Assembly: GCA_934330725.1 (NCBI GenBank)
Contig: CAKRGM010000025.1
Location: forward strand, 1 to 36,463
Length of the DNA: 36,463 bases
From: an uncultured Lachnospiraceae bacterium
Lineage (GTDB): Bacteria > Bacillota > Clostridia > Lachnospirales > Lachnospiraceae
Direction of reading: 5' to 3'
Below, piece after piece: positions 24,645 to 33,003 of this stretch. The notes beneath the pieces are model-generated. The model did no database searches and had not been told where the DNA came from. It worked only from the letters and a program-made list of their open reading frames with translations. How positions within the stretch are numbered: position 1 is the stretch's first letter; each line of letters starts with the position of its first letter. The position numbers and the translations under genes were made by a program.

Positions 24645-26132
24645 ATGAAGACAAGACATAATGTTATGAGTATAAATACACTGACGGCATTTTCGCAGAT
24701 AAAAGGTGGATATACAGCAGAGTGCCGTGATGTATATTTTATAAGATTTCTGGGAATTAATGACAGGTTTATTGATGAACTGCTTAAAACAGACGGTATA
24801 CCTGGCAGTAAATTAGAATGTGGAGACATTATATATAAAAGAATCAACAGGCTGCCGGCAGCAGATACCCGGGACGTGCTGTACTATTCTCAAAAGTATA
24901 ATTTATGGAAGGAAAATGGAGAAAAACAGCTTATAATAAAAGCGTCTGAGAAAAATCCGCCATTTTCAGAGGCACTTGGTCAGGCTATGCATGATGTTTG
25001 TGTTAAATACAGTAAAGAGAAGAAAAATATCAGCGATTCAATTATAAAAAACTTCTGTATAAAATTAATGAACTGGACGGACTATGTAATCGGAAGTGTA
25101 CATACAGAATGGAATTGCAGGTCATGTATAAAAGTAGTGGCAGATAATGTGGTTAAGTTACAGGAATATCTTTTTTATTATTTTCTTACGCTGGTCGGTA
25201 TTGATGTGGCACTTATTCAAAGTTCACAGGACATAGAAGTGTCAGTTAAAAGCAAAGGCGGCAGTGACAGGACAGATAAAGATGGTTTAGCAGCTTTATC
25301 ATATTCAGTACACATCGGGGATTTTAAAGAGTGTAAAATTCCTGAGTATCGTGAATCACAAAAAGTACAGTCTGTGATAAACAGGAGCACTGCAGTTAAA
25401 AAGGACACTGCAGTACAAAATACTGCTGCAGGTCAAAAACATACTGCTGACAGGAAGAGCAATGCAAATAAAAAAGATTCGAATACTTCAGAAAAGAATT
25501 TTGTGGCAGGCGCAGGGAAAGGCAATACAGGTGCAATAAAGAAAAATAAACAGAGCAGCCGGGAAGAAAAGAGTATGGAGGAGCTGGCACTGCTTGCAGA
25601 ATCTGTTGTTATGATTGCAATTCATGATAAAAGAGGCGAAATCATTGGAACGGGTTCAGGAATAATGATTGGAAAGAAAGGGTATATACTTACAAATAAC
25701 CATGTAGTTACAGAAGGAATGTTCTTTTCGGTTAGAATTGAGAATGAAGATAAAATATATCAGACAGATGAAATAATTAAATATAATCGTAATATGGATC
25801 TGGCAATAATAAGAATTGACAGAGAATTAAAGCCAATTCCCGTATACAATGGGCAAAAGCTGGCAAGAGGACAGAAGGTTGTTGCAATCGGAAGTCCGCT
25901 GGGCTTGTTTAATACAGTATCAGATGGAATTATTTCAGGTTTCAGATATATGGATGATATTGGAATGATACAGTTTACTGCGCCTACTTCACATGGAAGT
26001 TCGGGAGGAGCCGTGCTTAATATGAATGGAGAAATCATAGGGATAAGCACAGCAGGAATGGAAGAGGGACAGAATCTTAATCTTGCGGTGCCATATGACT
26101 ATATCAATACATTTATCAGAGGATTTGTATAG
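24645..26132 (+). CDS. YceG-like / trypsin-like serine protease fusion
   Basis: A 495-residue protein. Residues about 1-225 show no close match to a named enzyme but resemble part of the YceG_bac domain (ALGQAMHDVC, then LQEYLFYYFLTLVGIDVALI), known from stress and tellurite-linked clusters; this is a tentative call. A low-complexity Lys/Ser/Asn/Thr-rich linker runs about 235-310. The C-terminal 185 residues are a DegP/trypsin-like protease with His353 (TNNHVV), Asp385 (NMDLAIIR) and Ser453 (HGSSGGAV). There is no signal peptide, no membrane segment and no PDZ domain, so it should be cytoplasmic, unlike typical HtrA proteins. Ribosome binding site GGGTAGG before the ATG. It stands alone between the damaged HD-GYP gene and an oxidoreductase gene. 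Confidence 0.82.
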   Translation: MKTRHNVMSINTLTAFSQIKGGYTAECRDVYFIRFLGINDRFIDELLKTDGIPGSKLECGDIIYKRINRLPAADTRDVLYYSQKYNLWKENGEKQLIIKASEKNPPFSEALGQAMHDVCVKYSKEKKNISDSIIKNFCIKLMNWTDYVIGSVHTEWNCRSCIKVVADNVVKLQEYLFYYFLTLVGIDVALIQSSQDIEVSVKSKGGSDRTDKDGLAALSYSVHIGDFKECKIPEYRESQKVQSVINRSTAVKKDTAVQNTAAGQKHTADRKSNANKKDSNTSEKNFVAGAGKGNTGAIKKNKQSSREEKSMEELALLAESVVMIAIHDKRGEIIGTGSGIMIGKKGYILTNNHVVTEGMFFSVRIENEDKIYQTDEIIKYNRNMDLAIIRIDRELKPIPVYNGQKLARGQKVVAIGSPLGLFNTVSDGIISGFRYMDDIGMIQFTAPTSHGSSGGAVLNMNGEIIGISTAGMEEGQNLNLAVPYDYINTFIRGFV

Positions 26133-26158
26133 CCGGGCATGTAATTTTGAATGATACA

Positions 26159-26175
26159 TTCCAGTTTAACTGGAA
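26159..26175. promoter_or_regulatory. 17-base palindrome before the Gfo/Idh/MocA gene
   Basis: TTCCAGTT-T-AACTGGAA is symmetrical over 8 bases each side. It lies 40 bases before the start codon and could be an operator; it is not followed by a T-run. Confidence 0.45.
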
Positions 26176-26214
26176 GACGTCAAAATATATAAATTTTAAA
26201 AGGGGGACAATTAA

Positions 26215-27189
26215 ATGAAAAATTATAACTGGGTTTCAATAGGCTGTGGAATTATTGGCAATGAGCTTGCACAGGCAATGAAAAAGGAAGGACGTCATCT
26301 GTATGGAGTGGCAAACAGGACTTATAAAAATGCAGTTGCTTTTGCACAGAAGTACGATATACCAAAGGTATATGAAATTATTTCAGATGTTTTTACAGAT
26401 GAAAATGTCGATATCATATATATTTCAACACCGCATAATACACATTTTAAATATGTCTGTGAGGCATTAAAGCACGGAAAGCATGTTTTATGTGAGAAGT
26501 CTGTGATGCTTAATTCAAAAGAACTTGAAGAGTGTGTAAAGCTGGCAGAGGAAAATAACAGAGTATTTGCTGAAGCAATGACTCTTTATCACATGCCTGT
26601 GTATAAAAAACTCAACGAAATCATAAAAAGTGGAAAATTAGGATCACTTAGAATGATTCAGATGAATTTTGGAAGCTATAAAGAGTACGATATGACTAAC
26701 AGATTTTTTAATCCTGACCTTGCCGGAGGCGCACTTCTTGATATCGGAGTTTATGCAATTTCATGCATAAGATGGTTTATGTCTGAGGCACCGGACCAAG
26801 TATTATCACAGGTTAAGTTTGCACCTAGTGGTGTTGACGAACAGGCCGGAATACTGCTTATGAATAATGCAGGTCAGATGGCGACGATATCAATGACACT
26901 TCATGCAAAACAGCCTAAGCGTGCAACTGTTGCATTTGAAAATGGATATATTGAAATATTTGATTATCCGAGGGCACAAAAGGCAGTAATTACTTATACA
27001 GAAGATGGAAGTAAAGAAGTCGTTGAAGAAGGACATATGTCTGACGCTTTGCGATATGAAATAACTGATATGGAAAATGCTGTGTCAGGTCAGGAAAATG
27101 TTATGCATCTTGATTATACGACAGATGTCATGAAGATTATGACACAGTTAAGAAAATCATGGGGACTTGTATATCCCGAGGAAAAATAA
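26215..27189 (+). CDS. Gfo/Idh/MocA family oxidoreductase
   Basis: A 324-residue NAD(P)-dependent dehydrogenase-like protein. The N-terminal Rossmann motif reads VSIGCGIIGNELAQAM, and the family-specific ISTPHNTHF, CEKSVMLN (catalytic Lys of the EKP motif, here EKS) and GGALLDIGVYAI follow. In classical members the second motif is EKP; the proline is Ser here, which occurs in related trans-1,2-dihydrobenzenediol dehydrogenase-like proteins. Substrates are usually sugars or inositols; not determined. An AAAAGGGGG ribosome binding site precedes the ATG. A 17-base palindrome lies 40 bases upstream. The flavodoxin gene follows after 27 bases and may be co-transcribed. Confidence 0.92.
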   Translation: MKNYNWVSIGCGIIGNELAQAMKKEGRHLYGVANRTYKNAVAFAQKYDIPKVYEIISDVFTDENVDIIYISTPHNTHFKYVCEALKHGKHVLCEKSVMLNSKELEECVKLAEENNRVFAEAMTLYHMPVYKKLNEIIKSGKLGSLRMIQMNFGSYKEYDMTNRFFNPDLAGGALLDIGVYAISCIRWFMSEAPDQVLSQVKFAPSGVDEQAGILLMNNAGQMATISMTLHAKQPKRATVAFENGYIEIFDYPRAQKAVITYTEDGSKEVVEEGHMSDALRYEITDMENAVSGQENVMHLDYTTDVMKIMTQLRKSWGLVYPEEK

Positions 27190-27216
27190 AATTGGCAACA
27201 TAGAAAGGACAGAAAA

Positions 27217-27657
27217 ATGAAAACAGCAATTGTATATAGTTCTGTACATCATGAGAATACTAAAAAAATTGTAGAGGCAATGGCAAAGGAGAATGATATT
27301 GATCTTATCGATGCAACAAAAAAGCAGGAAGTAAATCTTGAGAAATATGATCTTATAGGTTTTGCATCAGGAATATATTATTCAAAATTCCACAGAACAT
27401 TATTACAGTTCGCACAGGTAAATCTGCCTGAAAATAAAGATGTCTTTTTTGTATATACAAGTGGTTCTGATAAAAAGGATTACTCGACATCTATAAAAAG
27501 CATTGCTTTGGAGAAAAATGCAAATATAAAGGGAACATTTTTCTGCAGGGGATATGATACATATGGTCCGTTAAAGATTGTGGGAGGCATAAATAAAAAC
27601 CGTCCTGATGAAAATGATCTTAAAAATGCAGCGGATTTTATTAAAGGACTTTTATAA
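27217..27657 (+). CDS. Flavodoxin family protein
   Basis: A 146-residue flavodoxin-fold protein. It begins MKTAIVYSSVHHENTKKI, the phosphate-binding loop of FMN-binding flavodoxins (T/S-x-T/H-x-N-T-K), and contains FASGIYYSKFH and VYTSGSDKK, which correspond to the FMN ring-contacting loops. It lacks a fused iron-sulfur domain. It could supply electrons to reductases, or be an NAD(P)H-flavin reductase-like redox protein; nothing in the sequence decides. Ribosome binding site GAAAGGA before the ATG. It follows the Gfo/Idh/MocA gene by 27 bases. No clear terminator follows; a weak 5-bp hairpin (AATGC/GCATT) lies near 27676. Confidence 0.88.
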   Translation: MKTAIVYSSVHHENTKKIVEAMAKENDIDLIDATKKQEVNLEKYDLIGFASGIYYSKFHRTLLQFAQVNLPENKDVFFVYTSGSDKKDYSTSIKSIALEKNANIKGTFFCRGYDTYGPLKIVGGINKNRPDENDLKNAADFIKGLL

Positions 27658-27865
27658 GATTTATCTGGTAAAAATGCGGAAAAAACGGCATTGCTACGAA
27701 AAGCAGCATACATGTAAAGTGGAATTGCCTGTTAAATCACGAAATATGCTTAAATGAGAAAAAATTCTTTTAAAGATTAATGTTTTGTTGTAGAATAGAG
27801 AATAGTAGTCCGCTGTAGGGCGTATTTACTAAAAATTTTTAATTCTAAAGGAGAATGTTAGTTGT
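27658..27865. other. Intergenic region before the calcium ATPase
   Basis: A 208-base A/T-rich gap. It has a weak AATGC/GCATT hairpin near 27676-27695 and a weak candidate promoter (TTTAAA-16-TAGAAT, about 27771-27798). I looked for a manganese-type riboswitch signature and saw none. Confidence 0.4.
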
Positions 27866-30544
27866 ATGAAGTATAATGGATTAACTGACAAAGAAGTACG
27901 GCAGTCAAGGGAAAAATATGGTTCAAATGTTATCCCTGATTCTGAGCCGACAACTTTCTGGGAAGAGTTCAAGGAAACATTTAGTGATCCTATGATAAGA
28001 ATTCTTCTGGCAATTGCAGCACTTATGATTGTTATGTTTTTCTTTGGCTATGCAGAAATCTATGAGCCACTGGGAACAATAATCGCTGTAATCATTGTAG
28101 CATTTGTATCGGCAAAGACAGGAGTTGCAAGTGATACAAAATATCGTGAGCTTAAGGATAACACTGAAAAAGATAAATGTAAGGTGTATCGTGACGGCGT
28201 TGTCATCATAATAGATGTTGATGATGTTGTTGTTGGCGATAAAATATTACTTCAGTCGGGTGATAAGATACCTGCAGACGGTATTCTTATTGATGGTGCA
28301 TTAAGAGTTGATAATTCAGCACTTAATGGTGAGGCTGAAGAATGTAAGAAGACAGCAGCAGATGAAAGTACTAAGCTTACAGATGAAATTACAGGTGATA
28401 CATTTGTAGATGCTTATTCATTATTCAGAGGAGCTGTTGTTTTTGATGGTGAAGGTGTTCTTGACGTAAGAAAAGTCGGCGTTAAGACAATGATGGGTAA
28501 GATGGCAGAAGAAATGCAGGAAGATGAGCCTGATTCCCCATTGAAGGTTAAGCTTGCCAAGCTTGCTAAGCAGATATCAACATTTGGATATATAGGAGCT
28601 ATTGCAATTGCAGCATTATATTTTATATATTTTATTGTATCAGCAGGTGGATTTACAGGATTTTTTGAACTGGGCTTCGAGGTAGTTATTCATAAGCTTA
28701 TTGAGGCTGTAACTCTTGCTGTTGTTATTATAGTATGTGCTGTTCCTGAAGGTCTTCCGCTTATGATATCACTTGTTCTTATGCAGAACACAAGTAAAAT
28801 GCTTGACCATAACGTTCTCGTAAGAAAAGCTGAAGGTATTGAAACAGCCGGTTCATTAAATATTTTATTTAGTGATAAGACTGGAACAATTACAAAAGGA
28901 AAACTTGAAGTAGTTGACTTTTTTCTTGGAGACGGTAATTCCATAGATATTCCGGAATTAAGTAAATACAGTAACGTAAAAGGACTGGTTGATCTTGCTA
29001 TTGGTAAAAATACCCAGTCAATGTTTGATGCATCACATAATGTTATAGGTGGTAATGTAACTGATCAGGCTCTTATGCGTTTCATAGGTGAAGATACATT
29101 TACAATATTGCAGTCAAACAAGGATTGTGTAGTAACAAAACAGCAGGGCTTTAATTCATCAAATAAGTTCAGTCAGGCCAGAATTGACAATTTTGGTAAA
29201 ACATTTTATAAGGGTGCACCTGAAAAACTGCTTGCAAAGGCAACAAAGTATCTTGATGAGAACGGTAGTGTTGCAGAGCTTGACAGAGCTGTATTAGACA
29301 GAAAGATTGATGAACTTGCAGCAAAAGCAATGAGAGTTCTTGCTTTTGGTTATTCAGAAAAGGACATGACTGAAAATGAGATTAATGATGATCTTGTTAT
29401 TATAGGTTTTGTAGGAATACGTGATGATGTAAGACCGGAAGCAAAAGAAGCAATACATGAAGTACAGAAGGCAGGAATACAGGTAGTCATGATTACAGGT
29501 GATCGTCTTGAGACTGCTGTGGCTATTGCTAAGGATGCCGGACTTATAAAGAGCAGCGATGACAGGGCAATATCGTCAGCAGAGTTAAACAGTATGACAG
29601 ATGATGAAGTCAAGGCTATTATTCCTCATATCAGAGTAATTGCCAGAGCACTTCCGACAGATAAGTCACGTATGGTAAGGTTGTGTCAGGAAATGAATAA
29701 GGTTGTTGGTATGACTGGTGATGGTGTAAATGATTCACCTGCCCTTAAGCGCGCAGATGTGGGATTTGCCATGGGAAGTGGTACTGAAGCAGCAAAAGAA
29801 GCTGGTAAGATTGTTATCCTGGATGATAACTTTAAGTCAATAAAGGATGCCATATTGTATGGTAGAACAATTTATCATAACATATTAAAATTCTGTAAGT
29901 TCCAGCTTGTAATTAATGTTGTAGCTGTAGTTGTAAGTGCGATAGCACCATTCTTTGGTGTTGAAGAGCCTCTTAAGGTAACTCACCTGTTATTTGTAAA
30001 CCTGGTAATGGATGGTCTGGGAGCTATAATGCTTGGTAATGAGCCTGCACTTGAAAAATATATGCTTGAAAAGCCAAGAAGAAGAGACGAAAGTATTATA
30101 AGCAGATCAATGATGATACAGATTGGTATTATGGCATTATGGCTTGCAATAGTCAGCTTCGCTTATCTTAAGGCACCATTTTTCGTTAATTTGTTTGACA
30201 ATGAGGAACAGCATTTAACAGGTTACTTTGTATTATTTATAGTAAGTGCATTGTTTAATGGATTCAACGTTCGTGATGATGGATTTGGTATATTTAAGGG
30301 ACTTAATGAAAATAAAGGTTTCCTTAAGGTATTCTTTGTAATTATACTTGTTCAGGCTGCGATTGTTAATGCAGGACTTATTCCTGTTCAGATATTCACA
30401 TGGATCGGTGATATGTTCAGCTGTGTTCCATTTGGAATAAAGGGCTGGATTACTGTTATATTATTAGCATTTACAATGATTCCTGTTGATATGATTAGAA
30501 AAGCGGTAAAAATGGCATTGAATAAAGAAACAAAGGCCGTTTAA
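27866..30544 (+). CDS. PMCA-type calcium-translocating P-type ATPase
   Basis: An 892-residue membrane pump. It has an N-terminal cation-ATPase domain, a P-domain with DKTGTIT (phosphorylated Asp337), M4 with PEGLP (calcium site), and GDGVNDSPAL (Asp619), and a C-terminal helix group with NLVMDGLGA as in type IIB pumps. About 8-10 transmembrane helices are expected. The actuator-domain TGES motif reads NGEA (154-157): the catalytic Glu is kept but Thr and Ser are changed, a variant that seems common in clostridial PMCA-like pumps. It is monocistronic. A 208-base gap precedes it, with AAAGGAG as ribosome binding site; a weak candidate promoter (TTTAAA-16-TAGAAT) lies near 27771-27798. A terminator is found at 30651-30691. 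Confidence 0.93.
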   Translation: MKYNGLTDKEVRQSREKYGSNVIPDSEPTTFWEEFKETFSDPMIRILLAIAALMIVMFFFGYAEIYEPLGTIIAVIIVAFVSAKTGVASDTKYRELKDNTEKDKCKVYRDGVVIIIDVDDVVVGDKILLQSGDKIPADGILIDGALRVDNSALNGEAEECKKTAADESTKLTDEITGDTFVDAYSLFRGAVVFDGEGVLDVRKVGVKTMMGKMAEEMQEDEPDSPLKVKLAKLAKQISTFGYIGAIAIAALYFIYFIVSAGGFTGFFELGFEVVIHKLIEAVTLAVVIIVCAVPEGLPLMISLVLMQNTSKMLDHNVLVRKAEGIETAGSLNILFSDKTGTITKGKLEVVDFFLGDGNSIDIPELSKYSNVKGLVDLAIGKNTQSMFDASHNVIGGNVTDQALMRFIGEDTFTILQSNKDCVVTKQQGFNSSNKFSQARIDNFGKTFYKGAPEKLLAKATKYLDENGSVAELDRAVLDRKIDELAAKAMRVLAFGYSEKDMTENEINDDLVIIGFVGIRDDVRPEAKEAIHEVQKAGIQVVMITGDRLETAVAIAKDAGLIKSSDDRAISSAELNSMTDDEVKAIIPHIRVIARALPTDKSRMVRLCQEMNKVVGMTGDGVNDSPALKRADVGFAMGSGTEAAKEAGKIVILDDNFKSIKDAILYGRTIYHNILKFCKFQLVINVVAVVVSAIAPFFGVEEPLKVTHLLFVNLVMDGLGAIMLGNEPALEKYMLEKPRRRDESIISRSMMIQIGIMALWLAIVSFAYLKAPFFVNLFDNEEQHLTGYFVLFIVSALFNGFNVRDDGFGIFKGLNENKGFLKVFFVIILVQAAIVNAGLIPVQIFTWIGDMFSCVPFGIKGWITVILLAFTMIPVDMIRKAVKMALNKETKAV

Positions 30545-30650
30545 GAGTTTATATAAGTCAGTTTATGATTCTTAAAAAGCAGTTTAAGTTATTAAATGTA
30601 AATATATAGTAAGTATAAAATATATATCAGGCATAAATTTAATAGTAATT

Positions 30651-30691
30651 AAAGGACACAGAGGCATGCAAATGTATCTGTGTCTTTTTTT
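30651..30691 (+). terminator. Rho-independent terminator after the calcium ATPase gene
   Basis: GACACAGA (30655-30662) pairs with TCTGTGTC (30677-30684) and is followed by seven T (30685-30691). Confidence 0.85.
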
Positions 30692-30727
30692 GTAGAATCA
30701 GGGTGTCAGGAAACCAAAAGTCACATT

Positions 30728-30760
30728 TTGCTGCATGATTTTTTACACAGATATTTGTTC
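30728..30760 (+). repeat. Partial hairpin element upstream of the lacI promoter
   Basis: The segment with TGCATGATTTTTTACACAG and ATATTTGTTC matches the right half of the long element at 20446-20478 (TGCGATGATTTTTCACACAG, then CTATTTGTGC). It ends at the TTGACA of the lacI promoter, so a fragment of the repeat family now forms the upstream edge of that promoter. Confidence 0.5.
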
Positions 30761-30789
30761 TTGACATTTTCATTAAAATTATTTATATT
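30761..30789 (+). promoter_or_regulatory. Promoter for the lacI-esterase-GH1 operon
   Basis: TTGACA (30761-30766) and TATATT (30784-30789) with 17 bases between. The leader to the lacI start is about 118 bases and includes A/T-rich repeated TTAATTAA-like words that might contain the operator. Confidence 0.75.
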
Positions 30790-30913
30790 AAAATTAATTA
30801 ACGGATATATTAAATTAACAAAACCAAATTAATTTAATTAATTAACAAACCAACAAACCAACAAACTAATCAACTAATAGGCTGATCAATCAAACGATTT
30901 AAGGGGGTGTACA

Positions 30914-31924
30914 ATGGCAAAGGAAGTTACACTTGCAGATATTGCAGAAAAAGTAGGGGTTAGTAAAGTGGCTGTTTCAAAAGCCTTATCGGGAAAACCG
31001 GGTGTCAGTGACGAACTCAGGGAAAAGATAAAGCAGATAGCGCAGCAGACAGGATATGTTTCCAGGGCATCTAAAACAACTGAATATACAGGAAATATAG
31101 GGGTTATTGTGCCTGAACATTATTATGGGTATTCAATTTCATTTTATGGACAGTTATATGAAAAGGTTGTAAAAGCATTATATAACAATTCATATTATGG
31201 AATTTTGGAATTGCTTACAAAAGAAGATGAAGCAGCAGGAAAGATACCAAAGGTAATTGAAGACAGAAAGGTTGACGGTGTGATTTTTCTGGGGCAGATA
31301 GATGAGAAATATATTGTGAAAATGATTAATCAGACACGCCTTCCGGTTTATTTTCTTGATACTTATGTACCTGATATTGAATTTGATACAGTAATTTCTG
31401 ATGGATATTATGGTACATACATGCTGACTAATTATTTAATTAACCAGGGATTTAAAAAGATTGGTTTTATTGGAAGCGTAGATGCTACAAGCAGTATTGC
31501 AGACAGGTACTGGGGATACAGACGGGCACTCAGGGAAAAGAATATTAAATATGATGAATCATGGGAAGTACCGGATAGAGACAAAAAAGGAAAGTCTCTT
31601 GACAGGGTGTTATCAAAGGATAATCTGCTTCCGGCTTATGTCTGTAATTGTGATTATACAGCACATCTGGTTATGCAGGAACTTGATAAGAATGGTATAA
31701 AAGTTCCGGAGGATGTATCGCTAGTCGGCTTTGATAATTTTATTCCACTTGGACTTGGAATGGATGCTGATAAGATTACAACTTATGAGGTGGATATGAA
31801 TCTTCTTGCAGAGGCTTGCGTTAAGTCACTGATAAAGAAAATAAAGCATATTAAATATAATTCGGGCATCCAGATAATAACTGGAAGAATAGTTGTTAAA
31901 AAATCAGTAAGACAATGTAATTGA
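30914..31924 (+). CDS. LacI family transcriptional regulator
   Basis: A 336-residue regulator. The N-terminal helix-turn-helix (VTLADIAEKVGVSKVAVSKAL, here cited as TLADIAxKxGVSxxxVSxAL) and hinge are classical. The sugar-binding domain has NYLINQGFKKIGFIG and the C-terminal VPEDVSLVGFDN motif typical of LacI/PurR proteins. It is the first gene of an operon with two SGNH esterases and a GH1 beta-glucosidase, so the effector is likely a beta-glucoside or an acetylated oligosaccharide. The gene follows a consensus promoter at 30761-30789 and an unusual G-poor leader. AAGGGGGTG before the ATG is a strong ribosome binding site. The repressor probably controls its own operon. Confidence 0.94.
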   Translation: MAKEVTLADIAEKVGVSKVAVSKALSGKPGVSDELREKIKQIAQQTGYVSRASKTTEYTGNIGVIVPEHYYGYSISFYGQLYEKVVKALYNNSYYGILELLTKEDEAAGKIPKVIEDRKVDGVIFLGQIDEKYIVKMINQTRLPVYFLDTYVPDIEFDTVISDGYYGTYMLTNYLINQGFKKIGFIGSVDATSSIADRYWGYRRALREKNIKYDESWEVPDRDKKGKSLDRVLSKDNLLPAYVCNCDYTAHLVMQELDKNGIKVPEDVSLVGFDNFIPLGLGMDADKITTYEVDMNLLAEACVKSLIKKIKHIKYNSGIQIITGRIVVKKSVRQCN

Positions 31925-31954
31925 CTGAGCAGACAAGATTATAGGAGGAGAAAT

Positions 31955-33001
31955 ATGAGGATATATCCTGATAATGAAAAAATATTATACAGTGGGAGAA
32001 TTGACTTTAGTAACCCAAAGGAACCTGTTTTTGTGTATCCGGCAACATTTGCAAAGATGAGATTTACAGGTAATACATTTAAAGTTTTCATAAGAAATCA
32101 TAATGAATACTGGGATAACTACCTGGGCTATATACTTGATGGAAAGCAGGAAAAGCTTCTGCTTCCAAAGTCAGGAGACGCTGTTTTTAATATTAAAGCA
32201 GAGCCGAATGATACGGACTGCCATGATATAATGATTTTCAAGAGACAGGATTCGTGTCATGAGATGGAATTTCTTGGGGCAGAGCTGGATGAGAATGGCC
32301 TGCTTCTTGATGTACCGTGCCTGCCATCAAGAAAAATAGAGGTATATGGGGATTCGGTATCGGCAGGTGAGGTTTCTGAAGCCGTGGAGTATACCGGAAA
32401 AGCTGATCCACAGCATAGTGGAGAATATTCTAACAGCTGGTATTCATATGCATGGATGACGGCTCGCAAGCTGAATGCACAGCTGCATGATGTTGCACAG
32501 GGCGGAATAGCACTTATGGATAATACAGGCTGGTTTAAAGAACCTCATCAGATAGGAATGGAAACAGCATGGGATAAGATTAATTATAACCCGTATTTTG
32601 GTAAATTTACCGAGTGGGATTTTTCAAAGTATACACCGCAGGTTGTAATTGTTGCAATTGCACAGAATGACAATCATCCGGTGGATTTCATGAAGGAAGA
32701 CTATAATTCGCCGATGTCTTTAAAATGGAGAAATCATTATAAAGAGTTAATAAAGAAAATACGCAGTAAATATCCTGAAGCCGCTATAGTCTGCATAACA
32801 ACACTTTTACAGCATGACAGGTCATGGGATAAGGCAATAGCACAGGTTGTAAGCGAGCTTGGTGATGAAAAAATCACACAGTGCATTTTCAAGAGAAACG
32901 CAAGTGCAACACCGGGACATTTAAGAGTTGCAGAAGCCGAGGAAATGTCAGATGAACTGGCAGCGTATATAAAAAGTCTTCACATAGAAGGGTGGGAATA
33001 A
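31955..33001 (+). CDS. SGNH/GDSL carbohydrate esterase, CE2-like
   Basis: A 348-residue esterase, probably an intracellular deacetylase of acetylated sugars. The first 110 residues form the jelly-roll domain found in CE2 enzymes (KILYSGRIDF, FVYPATFAKMRFTG). The catalytic domain follows with block I YGDSVSAGE, block II QGGIALMD, block III AQNDNHP and block V ATPGHL (the last carrying the histidine). This fits the CE2 family of acetylxylan/glucomannan esterases. There is no signal peptide, so it acts on imported oligosaccharides. The stop codon lies at the start of the next gene's ribosome binding region, showing translational coupling. AGGAGGAG before the ATG is the ribosome binding site. Position between lacI and GH1 supports a role in glycan breakdown. 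Confidence 0.85.
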   Translation: MRIYPDNEKILYSGRIDFSNPKEPVFVYPATFAKMRFTGNTFKVFIRNHNEYWDNYLGYILDGKQEKLLLPKSGDAVFNIKAEPNDTDCHDIMIFKRQDSCHEMEFLGAELDENGLLLDVPCLPSRKIEVYGDSVSAGEVSEAVEYTGKADPQHSGEYSNSWYSYAWMTARKLNAQLHDVAQGGIALMDNTGWFKEPHQIGMETAWDKINYNPYFGKFTEWDFSKYTPQVVIVAIAQNDNHPVDFMKEDYNSPMSLKWRNHYKELIKKIRSKYPEAAIVCITTLLQHDRSWDKAIAQVVSELGDEKITQCIFKRNASATPGHLRVAEAEEMSDELAAYIKSLHIEGWE

Positions 33002-33003
33002 TT

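Larger units (their letters stand above)
30545..30913. other. Intergenic region between calcium ATPase and lacI
   Basis: These 369 bases hold the ATPase terminator (30651-30691), a partial repeat element (30728-30760), the lacI promoter (30761-30789) and a leader that is almost free of G from about 30806 to 30879, with the near-tandem unit AACAAACC repeated three times around 30843-30867. No gene was found. Confidence 0.65.

Noticed and set aside
27771..27865. Possible metal-sensing riboswitch before the calcium ATPase
   Set aside because: None of the conserved yybP-ykoY-type or other motif strings could be seen, and no stable stem is present.
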